Notes: a model not told the origin generated them from the sequence alone. Shown: positions 16,490 to 24,367, numbered from the stretch's first letter. The stretch: DNA of 31,676 nt from Lachnospira hominis (ex Liu et al. 2021) (GCF_014287955.1 NZ_JACOPD010000014.1:1-31676), one strand, 5' to 3'. Made by a program: numbers and translations.

Positions 16490-16524
16490 ATACAATACAA
16501 TGGAAAACTCAATTTAACCTCAAC
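16490..16524 (-). promoter_or_regulatory. Promoter with the same direct-repeat element (citrate synthase operon)
   Basis: ATACAATACAA (16490-16500), 7 bases and CTCAATTTAACCTCAAC (16508-16524) repeat the element at 14466-14500 with the same spacing. The 7-base gap and the flanks differ, which points to selection on the boxes and not to a copied block. On the minus strand it gives TTGAG-6-TTGAG-10-TATTGT. Confidence 0.6.
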
Positions 16525-16587
16525 AAGGTTTGTTTTTTCATCCATGCAAAATCTTCTTTGTACAACAGACTGTTAGATATAGCAAAA

Positions 16588-16640
16588 ACGGCCTTTCAAA
16601 AACAGTTAACTTCTAAATCAACTGTTTTTTGAAAGGTCGT
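16588..16640 (-). terminator. Terminator of the cardiolipin synthase gene
   Basis: ACGGCCTTTCAAAAACAGTT (16588-16607) pairs with the arm at 16620-16640 with one bulge and one mismatch. On the minus strand the long hairpin is followed by TTTTT. It lies 13 bases after the cls stop. Confidence 0.85.
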
Positions 16641-16652
16641 TTCATCAGATTC

Positions 16653-18212
16653 TTATAGCAATCCAGCAAATAATCTCATAAATAATTGTCCCAGTCGCAA
16701 ATATGCACTTCGTCCGGTTTGATATTGGTCTGTCACATCACGACATTCTCCCATCGTTCTTATCAGATCATTTTTTATTTCCACAACTGCCTGACAATCT
16801 GCCATAAAACAGCCGTTTTCAAAATGGTGATATAAACTTCGATAATCCAGATTAATTGTTCCACAAGTTGCCATACAGTCATCTGCCACACTCATTTTTG
16901 CATGACAGAAACCAGGAGTCCACTCATAAACACGAACACCATGTTTAACTAATCCATGATAAAAAGAACGAGTTATATTATAAATGAATTTTTTATCAGG
17001 GATACCAGGTGTGATAATTCTTACGTCTACCCCTCGCTTAGCAGCCAGACATAACGCATGCGTCATTTCATCTGTTATGATTAAATATGGAGTCATAAAC
17101 CAACAATATTTTTCAGCTTTATTTATCATACTGATATAAACTTCTTCTCCTACCTGCTCATTATCCATAGGGCTGTCTGCATAAGGTTGAACAAACCCAG
17201 TTTGCTGTGCCGCATAATCATAGTGGAAAAGGTATTTACTAAAATCAGGATCATTAGCATCCTTAGCACTTACTGCATTCCACATTTCCAAAAATGTCAC
17301 CGTAAGCGACTGAACAGCATCTCCTTCTAAACGAATACCTGTATCTTTCCACTGTCCATACGGGTGTGTGTAATTAAAATATTCGTTTGCTAGATTATAT
17401 CCACCTGTAAATCCGACTTTTCCATCAATAACTGTTATTTTTCTATGATCACGATTGTTCAAAAACAGATTTAAACCTGGCATAAACGGATTGAATACAC
17501 GGCAATGAATTCCTATTGCCTCCATCTTTTTCACAAAATCTGTGTTAATAAAGCCTATAGAACCCATATCATCGTAGAATACTCTAACTTCCACACCTGC
17601 TTTTACTCGCTCTTCCAGAACATCTTGAATCTTATGCCATGCTTCAGCGTCTTCTATCGCATGATATTCCATAAAGATAAACTTCTGTGCTTTCTCCAAA
17701 TCCTTAAGCTGTGCCTCTAATCCTTTCACTGCTTCATCAAAATACACAATATCCGTATTCTGATAGATTGGATACTGCGAATTTCTTTGTATGTAACTTG
17801 CTATATTTCCTGCTTTCGGAATTGTTTCTTTTATTCTGCTCAAACACTCCTGACTGTCCGGAAGCATTGGTAACAATTTGCTATCAATTTCTGCATATCG
17901 CTCACGCATTTTATGTGTGCCACCATTCAAACCAATCAACAAATACAGGCCTACACCCATAATTGGGAAAATTAGAATTAAGATGACCCAAGGCATTTTC
18001 ATAGAGGATGTCTTATTTGATGCGTACAATCCCAAAACCAAGATTCCACTCAAAATCCTTGTAAATAAATTTATGATTTCTGCATATTCATTCAAGCGTG
18101 TTACGATAGTAATAATAAAAATCACTTCCAAAAGAATGCAGATTATGGAAAAACACAGCCGTTTTACCCCATTTTTTGTTTTTGCTTTGCCCTCTAAAGT
18201 ATCTTGTTTCAT
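16653..18212 (-). CDS. cls: Cardiolipin synthase
   Basis: This 519-residue enzyme makes cardiolipin from two phosphatidylglycerol molecules at the membrane. Hydrophobic segments at residues about 18-40, 47-66 and 74-96 form the membrane anchor, followed by two HKD motifs: DHRKITVIDG with His256/Lys258/Asp263 and then TGGYN, and CHAKMSVADD with His437/Lys439/Asp444 and then CGTIN. The C-terminus GQLFMRLFAGLL is the usual amphipathic tail of this family. The ribosome binding site GGAAGGTGG is close to the ATG. It starts 35 bases after the small alarmone synthetase gene and is followed by its own terminator. A second cls is represented only by the tail at 8719-8909. Confidence 0.93.
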   Translation of the reverse strand: MKQDTLEGKAKTKNGVKRLCFSIICILLEVIFIITIVTRLNEYAEIINLFTRILSGILVLGLYASNKTSSMKMPWVILILIFPIMGVGLYLLIGLNGGTHKMRERYAEIDSKLLPMLPDSQECLSRIKETIPKAGNIASYIQRNSQYPIYQNTDIVYFDEAVKGLEAQLKDLEKAQKFIFMEYHAIEDAEAWHKIQDVLEERVKAGVEVRVFYDDMGSIGFINTDFVKKMEAIGIHCRVFNPFMPGLNLFLNNRDHRKITVIDGKVGFTGGYNLANEYFNYTHPYGQWKDTGIRLEGDAVQSLTVTFLEMWNAVSAKDANDPDFSKYLFHYDYAAQQTGFVQPYADSPMDNEQVGEEVYISMINKAEKYCWFMTPYLIITDEMTHALCLAAKRGVDVRIITPGIPDKKFIYNITRSFYHGLVKHGVRVYEWTPGFCHAKMSVADDCMATCGTINLDYRSLYHHFENGCFMADCQAVVEIKNDLIRTMGECRDVTDQYQTGRSAYLRLGQLFMRLFAGLL

Positions 18213-18247
18213 ATATATTCCACCTTCCTACTTGCTCAGTTTTCTCC

Positions 18248-18928
18248 CTAAATTTCATGGAACATACCAATTTTGTCTTTTATTCTCTGCATTTCATTAT
18301 CTGCTTCAATGATAGCTCTTGCAGAATGAAGTAATTCTTCACTTATCTCATCATAGCCAGGCATTTCTTCAATTCCTTTTTTATAGCGAAGTTGATGTTC
18401 CAATGTTGCCCAGAAATCCATACCATTGGTTCGAATCTGTAATTCTACACGCATAGGTGTTTTACCCTTAGCAAAAAAAACTGGTATTTCAACAATCATA
18501 TGATAGCTTCGATAACCATTCGATTTTGGATTTTTTATATAATCTTTTATTTCAATAACTTTAATATCATCCTGTTGGGTAATCAAATCTGATATCATAT
18601 AAATATCGTCAATAAACGCACAAACTATTCGAACGCCTGCCACATCATTGAGATATGTCTGTATATTTTCTGTTGTAAATTCATATCCCATCTTCTGCAG
18701 TTTATTGTAAATACTATTGGGCTGCTTAATTCTTGTTTTTATAAAAGAAATAGGATTTCGATTGTTCTCAACTGAAAATTCATCATCCAAAACCTCAAGT
18801 TTAGTTTGTATCTCCCGAATAGCACAACGATACATCATCATTAAATTATAAAATTTTGTAGCATTATTTAAAAACTGTAGTGATTCCGGACTGTTCATCC
18901 TGAGTTTTTTTACTTCATCTTTTGTCAT
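18248..18928 (-). CDS. Small alarmone synthetase (GTP pyrophosphokinase, RelP/RelQ type)
   Basis: This 226-residue RelA/SpoT-type synthetase domain transfers pyrophosphate from ATP to GDP or GTP to make (p)ppGpp. Visible elements are KQPNSIYNKLQK, DVAGVRIVCAF, the substrate loop KSNGYRSYHM and VELQIRT with FWATLEHQLRYK, all in the family order. It lacks the hydrolase, TGS and ACT domains of long Rel proteins and so belongs to the small synthetases, many of which respond to cell-wall or envelope stress. The start at 18928 is chosen because AAAGGAA lies 7 bases upstream; a longer frame to 18961 starts inside the bsh remnant tail. It is cotranscribed with cls, linking lipid remodelling with growth control. 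Confidence 0.9.
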   Translation of the reverse strand: MTKDEVKKLRMNSPESLQFLNNATKFYNLMMMYRCAIREIQTKLEVLDDEFSVENNRNPISFIKTRIKQPNSIYNKLQKMGYEFTTENIQTYLNDVAGVRIVCAFIDDIYMISDLITQQDDIKVIEIKDYIKNPKSNGYRSYHMIVEIPVFFAKGKTPMRVELQIRTNGMDFWATLEHQLRYKKGIEEMPGYDEISEELLHSARAIIEADNEMQRIKDKIGMFHEI

Positions 18929-18965
18929 GGAACTTTCCTTTCTACCCATCCCTGATTTCAAAACA

Positions 18966-19096
18966 TTATTTATTTTGATAGTTGATTCGTTCTCCTTGAA
19001 TTACTGGATAACAAATCATTTTATCACTATCCAGATTTTCTATATGCATATCTACTGCACTGATCTGATGGTTTTCATAAGTATTGTAATAATACC
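18966..19096 (-). pseudogene. 3' remnant of a second bile salt hydrolase gene
   Basis: The minus-strand reading YYYNTYENHQISAVDMH, then ENLDSDKMICYP and ending in QNK with a TAA at 18966-18968, matches the last 42 or so residues of the intact hydrolase at 7708 (YYYTTYDNHQITAVDMH, ENLDSDQLICYP). The homology is cut near 19096, where the IS4 transposase sequence starts. Cys2 and all other catalytic residues are gone. It lies directly upstream of the small alarmone synthetase and in the same direction, so the ancestral order was bsh-synthetase-cls. Confidence 0.85.
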
Positions 19097-19097
19097 A

Positions 19098-19977
19098 TCC
19101 TTATGGCAGACAGTGGTTACGAAAGTTTTAATACCTTTGCACACCTGATCCGGAAGGGAATGTATTTCGTTATCCGCATGAAGGATATCAACAGTAATGG
19201 TATCCTTTCCTCTTATGATTTGCCTGACAGCGAATTTGATACTCATATAAGGACAACACTTACCAGACGCCATACGAAAGAAACACTGGGGAATCCTAAC
19301 ACCTATACCATACTTCAGCCTTCTACCGATTTTGATTTTCTTGATGAAAACTGCATGTATTACGATATTGAATTCCGTATTGTACGTGTTCGCCTTGATA
19401 ATGGAACCTATATCTGTATTGCCACCAATCTTTCAGAAGAATTTCCTCTGGAAGAAATCAATAAACTTTACCGGATGCGCTGGAGCGAGGAAACAAGCTT
19501 CCGTGAACTCAAATACACCATCGGTCTGATTAACTGGCACAGCAGCAAATATGATGGAATCCTTCAGGAAATCAATGCCCATATGATTCTGTATAATTTC
19601 TGTGAATTAGTGACTTCTCACGCTAAAGTAAAAAAATCTAAAAATACCAAACACGTCTATAAAATTAATTTCGCCATCGCAGTAAACATATGCAGGGCGT
19701 ATCTCAAACACGGTGGTAACGAAACAGAGACCATGCTTCTCATACAAAAGTATCTGACACCTGTCAGGTACAATCGAAAATATCCTATCCCCCTCCGTCC
19801 AAAGAGAAATAGGGATTTCATGTATCGGGTTGCATAAATCTCGTTACCATTATACTGCATTATGAGGCAGATATGCAATCTGTCTTTTTGTCATACACAA
19901 AAAAATGATTTGAACTCATCATACACCTGCTTTCTACGCATTAGTGCACCAAAAAAATACAGCATTTCTTAACTGAA
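19098..19977 (+). mobile_element. IS4-family element, 5'-truncated copy
   Basis: This copy has the C-terminal half of the transposase and the right terminal repeat CTTAACTGAA (19968-19977), the inverse of TTCAGTTAAG at 8910-8919 in the other copy. The left half is missing, and the break joins the bile salt hydrolase remnant near 19097. It cannot transpose without a partner transposase and lacks a left end. Confidence 0.8.
19103..19837 (+). CDS. IS4-family transposase, N-terminally truncated
   Basis: The 244-residue ORF begins at MADSGYESFN, which holds the second catalytic Asp (ADSGY), and contains the IS4 signature Y-x2-R-x3-E-x6-K in YRMRWSEETSFRELK. That segment includes the catalytic Glu. 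The first acidic residue and the DNA-binding N-terminus are missing, so the protein is inactive. The ATG is internal to the original gene and not a real start. The last 50 residues nearly match the deleted copy at 9062-9400. Confidence 0.85.
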   Translation: MADSGYESFNTFAHLIRKGMYFVIRMKDINSNGILSSYDLPDSEFDTHIRTTLTRRHTKETLGNPNTYTILQPSTDFDFLDENCMYYDIEFRIVRVRLDNGTYICIATNLSEEFPLEEINKLYRMRWSEETSFRELKYTIGLINWHSSKYDGILQEINAHMILYNFCELVTSHAKVKKSKNTKHVYKINFAIAVNICRAYLKHGGNETETMLLIQKYLTPVRYNRKYPIPLRPKRNRDFMYRVA

Positions 19978-19985
19978 CAGTATTT

Positions 19986-20180
19986 TCAATGCATGAACGC
20001 ATATGATATACTGTTTTCATCATAAAAAACCTTATCTAAATGACATTGATTTTTAACACATTCATATAAGTAAACCAATTGTCCCACTATGCTTTCGCAT
20101 ACATCAATACAATCCAAGTTTATTGTAGCAGCTGAAACATATTCATTAACCAGAATAATCAAATCATCTTTATTAAACAT
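19986..20180 (-). CDS. Small hypothetical protein next to the IS4 end
   Basis: This 64-residue ORF starts at MFNKDDLIILVNEY after GGAGG at 8 bases, the site that decides this start over an ATG 21 bases upstream. It is acidic and helical in appearance with no motif I recognise. It stops 8 bases from the right end of the IS4 element, and a 29-base piece of it (20020-20050) recurs at 9453-9482, so its C-terminus may have been altered by the insertion. Confidence 0.4.
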   Translation of the reverse strand: MFNKDDLIILVNEYVSAATINLDCIDVCESIVGQLVYLYECVKNQCHLDKVFYDENSISYAFMH

Positions 20181-20413
20181 AATTCCACTTCCTCCAAACA
20201 AGAAATAATTAAATGCAACTGAGTATACAAGATAACATTCTTTTTATCGTCCTTATCAAGTTTTTTAATTTCCTTAACAAATCTAACATGAATATCACGA
20301 AATTCTGCTTCTGAAATCAATTCATGATTCAATATTATTAAATTTATTACACATGAGCAGATATAGTTCTGCGTTTTCTTTATGCAAAAATATCGTTTCT
20401 CTTGAAATATCAT
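20159..20413 (-). CDS. Hypothetical protein, probably the shifted tail of the upstream gene
   Basis: This 84-residue reading frame overlaps the 3' end of the upstream ORF in a different frame. The part after position 20335 (ISEAEFRDIHVRFVKEIKKLDKDDKKN) looks like a real charged helical protein, whereas the part before it does not. I suspect it is the continuation of the ORF at 20322-20621 after a frameshift. It overlaps the start of the next small gene by about 20 bases. I do not recognise the family. Confidence 0.35.
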   Translation of the reverse strand: MIFQEKRYFCIKKTQNYICSCVINLIILNHELISEAEFRDIHVRFVKEIKKLDKDDKKNVILYTQLHLIISCLEEVELCLIKMI

Positions 20414-20621
20414 ACTCTATTTCAGTAGTACCTTGATTATTATATCCTACGGCAAATACTTGCCAATATGTCCATATGTTAATTTCCTGACACAAATCTT
20501 CTCTCTGACGTAAATCACACCAGCCAAGTGTCAGGCTCTTAGCATATATAGGATTTTTACGATATTTGTTTTTTACAATTTCTATCAGGTTGCGATAATC
20601 TGCTGATTTTTTTGCATTCAT
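20322..20621 (-). CDS. Hypothetical protein with weak uracil-DNA glycosylase-like N-terminus
   Basis: This 99-residue ORF follows GAGGTG and opens the line of minus-strand genes nearest the IS4 element. The segment LTLGWCDLRQREDLCQEINIWTYWQ resembles the N-terminus of a group of uracil-DNA glycosylase-superfamily proteins as I remember them. The expected glycosylase motif after WTYWQ is absent and an unrelated tail follows, so it may be a truncated relative. It ends in NNIES, and a plausible continuation exists in another frame (20159-20413). The assignment is weak. Confidence 0.4.
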   Translation of the reverse strand: MNAKKSADYRNLIEIVKNKYRKNPIYAKSLTLGWCDLRQREDLCQEINIWTYWQVFAVGYNNQGTTEIEYDISRETIFLHKENAELYLLMCNKFNNIES

Positions 20622-20650
20622 TTATATATTCACCTCAAAAATGCACTGTT

Positions 20651-21382
20651 TTATTTTAACACTTTCCTTATCTGCTTATCCGTTGCATCCGGAAACATCT
20701 CATGCATATAGTCTACAAGAAGTTTCCATGAATCCTGTGGATTATCCTTGTAGCAGGAAGTCACATAATCGTATCCATAGATATGCTCAATGGATGAATA
20801 CACTGCCACATCCCATCCATATTCAATACCTCTTTTATTCACTCTCTTCTTAAAATCGCAGTTGCACAGATATGTCTGCATCATAAGATTCGTTATTGCA
20901 CCATCAAATCCCTTTTCTCCATCCTTACCAAATCCAGCTTGTTTTTTCAATTCATTTGAATAAATCTCTGAATCAGCATTATCTTCCATAAAATTGACCA
21001 TTATCTTTTTATGCTTATTAGGTGCTTTCCCATCATCATATAATGCATCAAAATCATATCCATCCCGGCGGTAATTAGCAAATACAGGAAGCCACTTTTT
21101 TGATATAAATCCTGCCTTCTTATCAAAGAACTTTCCATAGACGATATCATGCTGCCTTGCTATAATAGCCCGCCACATCCATGGATCAATCTCCGGATTA
21201 TCACTCCACCAGTACTCTGGAACAGTTCTTTCTTCAAGTGAAAACCCGTCTATATCATTCTTAAATAATGGTAAAAAGCCAAATTCATTTATATACTTGA
21301 TTGCTTCATCTACAGAATGGATGCAATCCGGATTATCCCACTTCATGCCATGCATAATCCATTCACCTGATTCGTTTCCCAT
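20651..21382 (-). CDS. AlkZ-related protein
   Basis: This 243-residue soluble protein matches, from memory, the family annotated as AlkZ-related: an N-terminal segment EAIKYINEFGFLPLF, the tryptophan-rich core PEYWWSDNPEIDPWMWR with ARQHDIVYGKFFDKKAGFIS, a middle RRDGYDFDALYDDG, and a C-terminal part with LMMQTYLCNCDFKKR and EYGWDVAVYSS. The name reflects similarity to alkylated-base DNA glycosylases, but the catalytic Q-x-Q or Q-x-D type motif of AlkZ is not evident to me, so DNA repair activity is uncertain. It lies 15 bases after the 212-residue gene and downstream of a helicase fragment, in a cluster that looks like a nucleic-acid-processing or defence set. Confidence 0.6.
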   Translation of the reverse strand: MGNESGEWIMHGMKWDNPDCIHSVDEAIKYINEFGFLPLFKNDIDGFSLEERTVPEYWWSDNPEIDPWMWRAIIARQHDIVYGKFFDKKAGFISKKWLPVFANYRRDGYDFDALYDDGKAPNKHKKIMVNFMEDNADSEIYSNELKKQAGFGKDGEKGFDGAITNLMMQTYLCNCDFKKRVNKRGIEYGWDVAVYSSIEHIYGYDYVTSCYKDNPQDSWKLLVDYMHEMFPDATDKQIRKVLK

Positions 21383-21397
21383 AATATGTGTACCTCA

Positions 21398-22036
21398 TTA
21401 CTTAGCGTACTTGTCAATCCAATTTTCGCCATCATATTCATCAATCTGTTTTACTAATCTCGTAAGATAATCTTGTAACCTACTATCTTCTTCACTTGCA
21501 TACCACACATTTGCCCGTCCAAATCCATAAGCCCAACCATTTGATTTTCTTGGGACTTCCCATTGTACCTTTCTTGATCTGATCCCTGCAGGAAGTAAGA
21601 CACAATCAGATGAGTTTGCAATTGCATTGTAATATTGTATATCTTCTGGAGCAAACACTGCCTCTTGATAATGTCTGAAAACTGTAGCATGTTTATACCA
21701 TCCCACGACCGTCGTAAACTTATGTGCCGGATGCTTTGCACAATAAACGACAAGCACATCATCTACTGATTCTTCTTTTTTTAATAGTTCACAACCTGCA
21801 ATATTCTCAATCCGCATTTGATTGACATCTTTACCATTATGTGATTTTGTCTCAAAAAATCCCAGACAATATAAGCCTTCCCTACCCTCCATATTCACTG
21901 GTGTAAAATTATATTTTTCATGGGCATCTCCTGTCTCATCAACATAGCTTCCACCATTTAACGGAGTATCCTTTCCATCTTCATTTCCTCGATACTCCTT
22001 CATCCACGCTATGTTACAAAAAAGTATTCTCATCAT
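21398..22036 (-). CDS. Hypothetical protein, possible PUA/EVE-like reader
   Basis: This 212-residue protein is of unknown function. Its start MMRILFCNIAWMKEY with NGGSYVDE, the strand VLVVYCAKHP and the segment VVGWYKHATVFRHYQ resemble proteins with PUA/EVE-like folds that sit next to helicases and restriction-type nucleases. The C-terminal GRANVWYASEEDSRL and a final acidic helix follow. No signal peptide or membrane segment is seen. Its ATG is one base after the helicase stop, so it is translationally coupled to the helicase and probably worked with it, for instance in recognising modified DNA. The fold assignment is a guess from motif memory. Confidence 0.55.
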   Translation of the reverse strand: MMRILFCNIAWMKEYRGNEDGKDTPLNGGSYVDETGDAHEKYNFTPVNMEGREGLYCLGFFETKSHNGKDVNQMRIENIAGCELLKKEESVDDVLVVYCAKHPAHKFTTVVGWYKHATVFRHYQEAVFAPEDIQYYNAIANSSDCVLLPAGIRSRKVQWEVPRKSNGWAYGFGRANVWYASEEDSRLQDYLTRLVKQIDEYDGENWIDKYAK

Positions 22037-22037
22037 A

Positions 22038-23612
22038 TCAACCTTCTTTTCCCTTTGAAAATGGACTCAAGTCGATAAACAGTTTCTTCAATCCGCTTGT
22101 GTCCTTGAACTCCTTGAATAAATACTCCAGAAGTTCTTCCTGCCTTGCCTGCCCTAATGTAAGCCGGTAAAGAGACAGAATCTTTATCAGCCTTTCATAA
22201 TTAACCTCATCCTTACTCATAGGATACATTGGCACAAGCCTTTCTATTTTAACACTCTGATTTTTTCCGAAACACCAGAATGGTACAAGCTCTGACTGGT
22301 CATTCTGCTTTTCCGCTTTAGCAGCCTCAAACATTTCTGTCCATATGTCTCGCTTAAATGTGATACCATCTGCCTTACCATATTTATCAGCAACATTCTG
22401 TCTTATTGCCAGACACTTAAATCTATTGATTCTGCCTTCCCTTTGTTCCAGGTCGATGGGATTACTTGGAAGATTCCAGTGCATAATCACTCGGCAGTAA
22501 TTATGAAAATCCAGTCCTTCCTGTCCGATTGATGTTGTGGCAAGCACAAATGGACGCATTGGTGAGTTAAAGGCATTTCTGATATTTTCTTTACGCATGA
22601 CTACCTTGGAATTATCGCCTGCATCCTTTGTAAATCCAACTGCATAACTCGACCTTATTCGACATCCATCACTCTTCCTGTCAGCTCCATTAATACGCTT
22701 TTTGAAATCAGGATAAGTATCAGCGATATAGGTGGCTGTATGTATTTTCAATGAATCCATCATCATGTCATGCACGATCTGATACTGATTTCCATCCGAC
22801 TGAAAACCTGCTGTTTCTTTCAGCATATGGATATATTCATCAATCATTGCCTGAAAACAGCCATCTTTACAGTATTTAAGTACATTCTGCCAGTGGGAAT
22901 TATCATCCCTGCATCTGCCATAAGCAAGATCAATGATAGCTGTTGACTCCGGCAAATTGAAATTATTGACAAATACCTTTGCAAGCGATGTTGCTCTGGC
23001 TGTGCTTCTTCCATTAGAACGATAAATGCATATTGCTGGCGAACCCAGTACCATATTTACCAATGTTTCCAGAAGATCCTCCGGCTTTCTTCCAAGATGA
23101 ATCTCCTCCGGGGCATCCAAATAACTTCTTAGCTTATCAATATGAGCAATAAAGCCCTTATTTCTCTTATCCTTTGAACTGCTTCTGACCTCAGATGTTG
23201 TATCCTCTTCGTCTGTATTCATTTCCCACACAATATCCTCTATCCAATGCTTTGCATAGATGACTCCATCCATGAGCATCGGTGCAAGATAATACCACCT
23301 GGCATCTTCCTTATTGTTACCCGAATCACCATACTTTTCTTCGATTATCGCAAGCTTCTCTTTCAGTTTCAGCCGTACAGATTTCTCTATTACTTCTAAT
23401 GATTCATGATTATTCAATGACTCAATCGGTAAATACATATCAGAAAGTGTCTTTGAAGGATAAAGCAGGGCAAACAGGCTCATGCCTCTTACTTCCCCAT
23501 TTGAAACATTAAACCTGAGCCTTGCCACCGGGTATCGTCTCGAACCATCCGCAAAATACCCCGTATTCTTCTTATCCTGATTCTTTATCTGATGTACCAG
23601 TTTTCCAAGCAC
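22038..23612 (-). CDS. SNF2/SF2 helicase, C-terminal half only
   Basis: The 524-residue ORF contains the second RecA lobe of an SF2 helicase: VLATTSIGQEGLDFHNYC (motif V region) and DLEQREGRINRF (motif VI, arginine finger), preceded by a long helical insert and a lobe start at LETLVNMVLGSPAICIYRS. Walker A and the DExx box of lobe 1 are missing, so it cannot hydrolyse ATP alone. The GTG used as start comes directly after a TAA that belongs to a 27-bp repeat (23613-23639), which marks the truncation point. No ribosome binding site is evident there. The homologues I know of are about 1000 residues. It is followed, coupled by one base, by the 212-residue gene. The likely original role is a defence or repair helicase. 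Confidence 0.75.
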   Translation of the reverse strand: MLGKLVHQIKNQDKKNTGYFADGSRRYPVARLRFNVSNGEVRGMSLFALLYPSKTLSDMYLPIESLNNHESLEVIEKSVRLKLKEKLAIIEEKYGDSGNNKEDARWYYLAPMLMDGVIYAKHWIEDIVWEMNTDEEDTTSEVRSSSKDKRNKGFIAHIDKLRSYLDAPEEIHLGRKPEDLLETLVNMVLGSPAICIYRSNGRSTARATSLAKVFVNNFNLPESTAIIDLAYGRCRDDNSHWQNVLKYCKDGCFQAMIDEYIHMLKETAGFQSDGNQYQIVHDMMMDSLKIHTATYIADTYPDFKKRINGADRKSDGCRIRSSYAVGFTKDAGDNSKVVMRKENIRNAFNSPMRPFVLATTSIGQEGLDFHNYCRVIMHWNLPSNPIDLEQREGRINRFKCLAIRQNVADKYGKADGITFKRDIWTEMFEAAKAEKQNDQSELVPFWCFGKNQSVKIERLVPMYPMSKDEVNYERLIKILSLYRLTLGQARQEELLEYLFKEFKDTSGLKKLFIDLSPFSKGKEG

Positions 23613-23639
23613 TTAAGTTTTGTTACTCAAGTACTTGCT
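23613..23639. repeat. 27-bp palindromic repeat, copy 1
   Basis: TTAAGTTTT then G, TTACTCAAGTACTTGCT. It differs in one base from 24449-24475. On the right, CTTATTTTT extends the right arm of a palindrome; on the left, the expected arm is replaced by the helicase gene. It may also act as a terminator. Confidence 0.7.
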
Positions 23640-23669
23640 CTTATTTTTAATAATTATAATCTACCATGA

Positions 23670-24290
23670 TTATACAAGCATCTTCTTAATTGATTCAACC
23701 GTGTCCCTACTCAGATGATTTCGTTTAAATGTATGAATTGCCCTATCGATATCTTCGACACTCTGCAAAATATATGTACTTTGAACTGGACTGTTACTTC
23801 TGATTAAAATAACATATCCTTCAACCCACACATTATAGCCTTCCAGATATTTCGCAAGGATATAAATCTGCCTTTTTACCTGCTTAACAGGATTTTTGAC
23901 TTCTTTCACAAATGTATTTCCATATCCGTCATCTTTATATTTTTCCCAATTATAATCATCCTCATTGCCATAAAGTTGACCCTTGTAATTCTTAACTTCA
24001 AAAATAAACACACCATATTTATTTACAACAACATTATCAAGTTCTGTGTGCTTTCCATCGTACGATACAGAAATATTGGTGAATAAATAATCTCCTTCAC
24101 GAAGTACTCCCTTAATGATTTCTGTCGCTATATGTTCTCCCCGACGACCAGCCCGCTTTTCAGGTGCTTCAATCACCCACGGTTCATAAGTATGTGGCTT
24201 TTTATTATTACCGCTACTATTATTACCAATATTAGTTACAACGATAATAATAAGTACAGCTATCAATATCGCTATGACTGTTATAATCAA
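23670..24290 (-). CDS. Membrane-anchored NERD-domain protein
   Basis: This 206-residue protein has an N-terminal transmembrane helix (residues about 2-19), a short Asn/Ser/Lys linker, and a NERD (nuclease-related) domain from about residue 45. The domain shows AGRRGEHIATEII, the acidic ELDNVVVNKYGVFIFEVKNYKG with the Asp...Glu-x-Lys arrangement of restriction-endonuclease-fold nucleases, and NPVKQVKRQIYILAKYL. It probably acts on DNA at the inner face of the membrane. The gene stands alone between two copies of a palindromic repeat and has no visible operon partner, so it may be an inserted cassette. Confidence 0.85.
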   Translation of the reverse strand: MIITVIAILIAVLIIIVVTNIGNNSSGNNKKPHTYEPWVIEAPEKRAGRRGEHIATEIIKGVLREGDYLFTNISVSYDGKHTELDNVVVNKYGVFIFEVKNYKGQLYGNEDDYNWEKYKDDGYGNTFVKEVKNPVKQVKRQIYILAKYLEGYNVWVEGYVILIRSNSPVQSTYILQSVEDIDRAIHTFKRNHLSRDTVESIKKMLV

Positions 24291-24367
24291 TTCATATCAC
24301 CTCTGTATTTAAATTGATTCTATCATAAACCTATTTTAAAAATTAATAAAGAATAAATAAACTCACT

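Noticed and set aside
18209..18312. Plus-strand ORF over the cls and alarmone synthetase starts
   Set aside because: It is antisense to two conserved proteins and rich in residues typical of reverse-frame translations.
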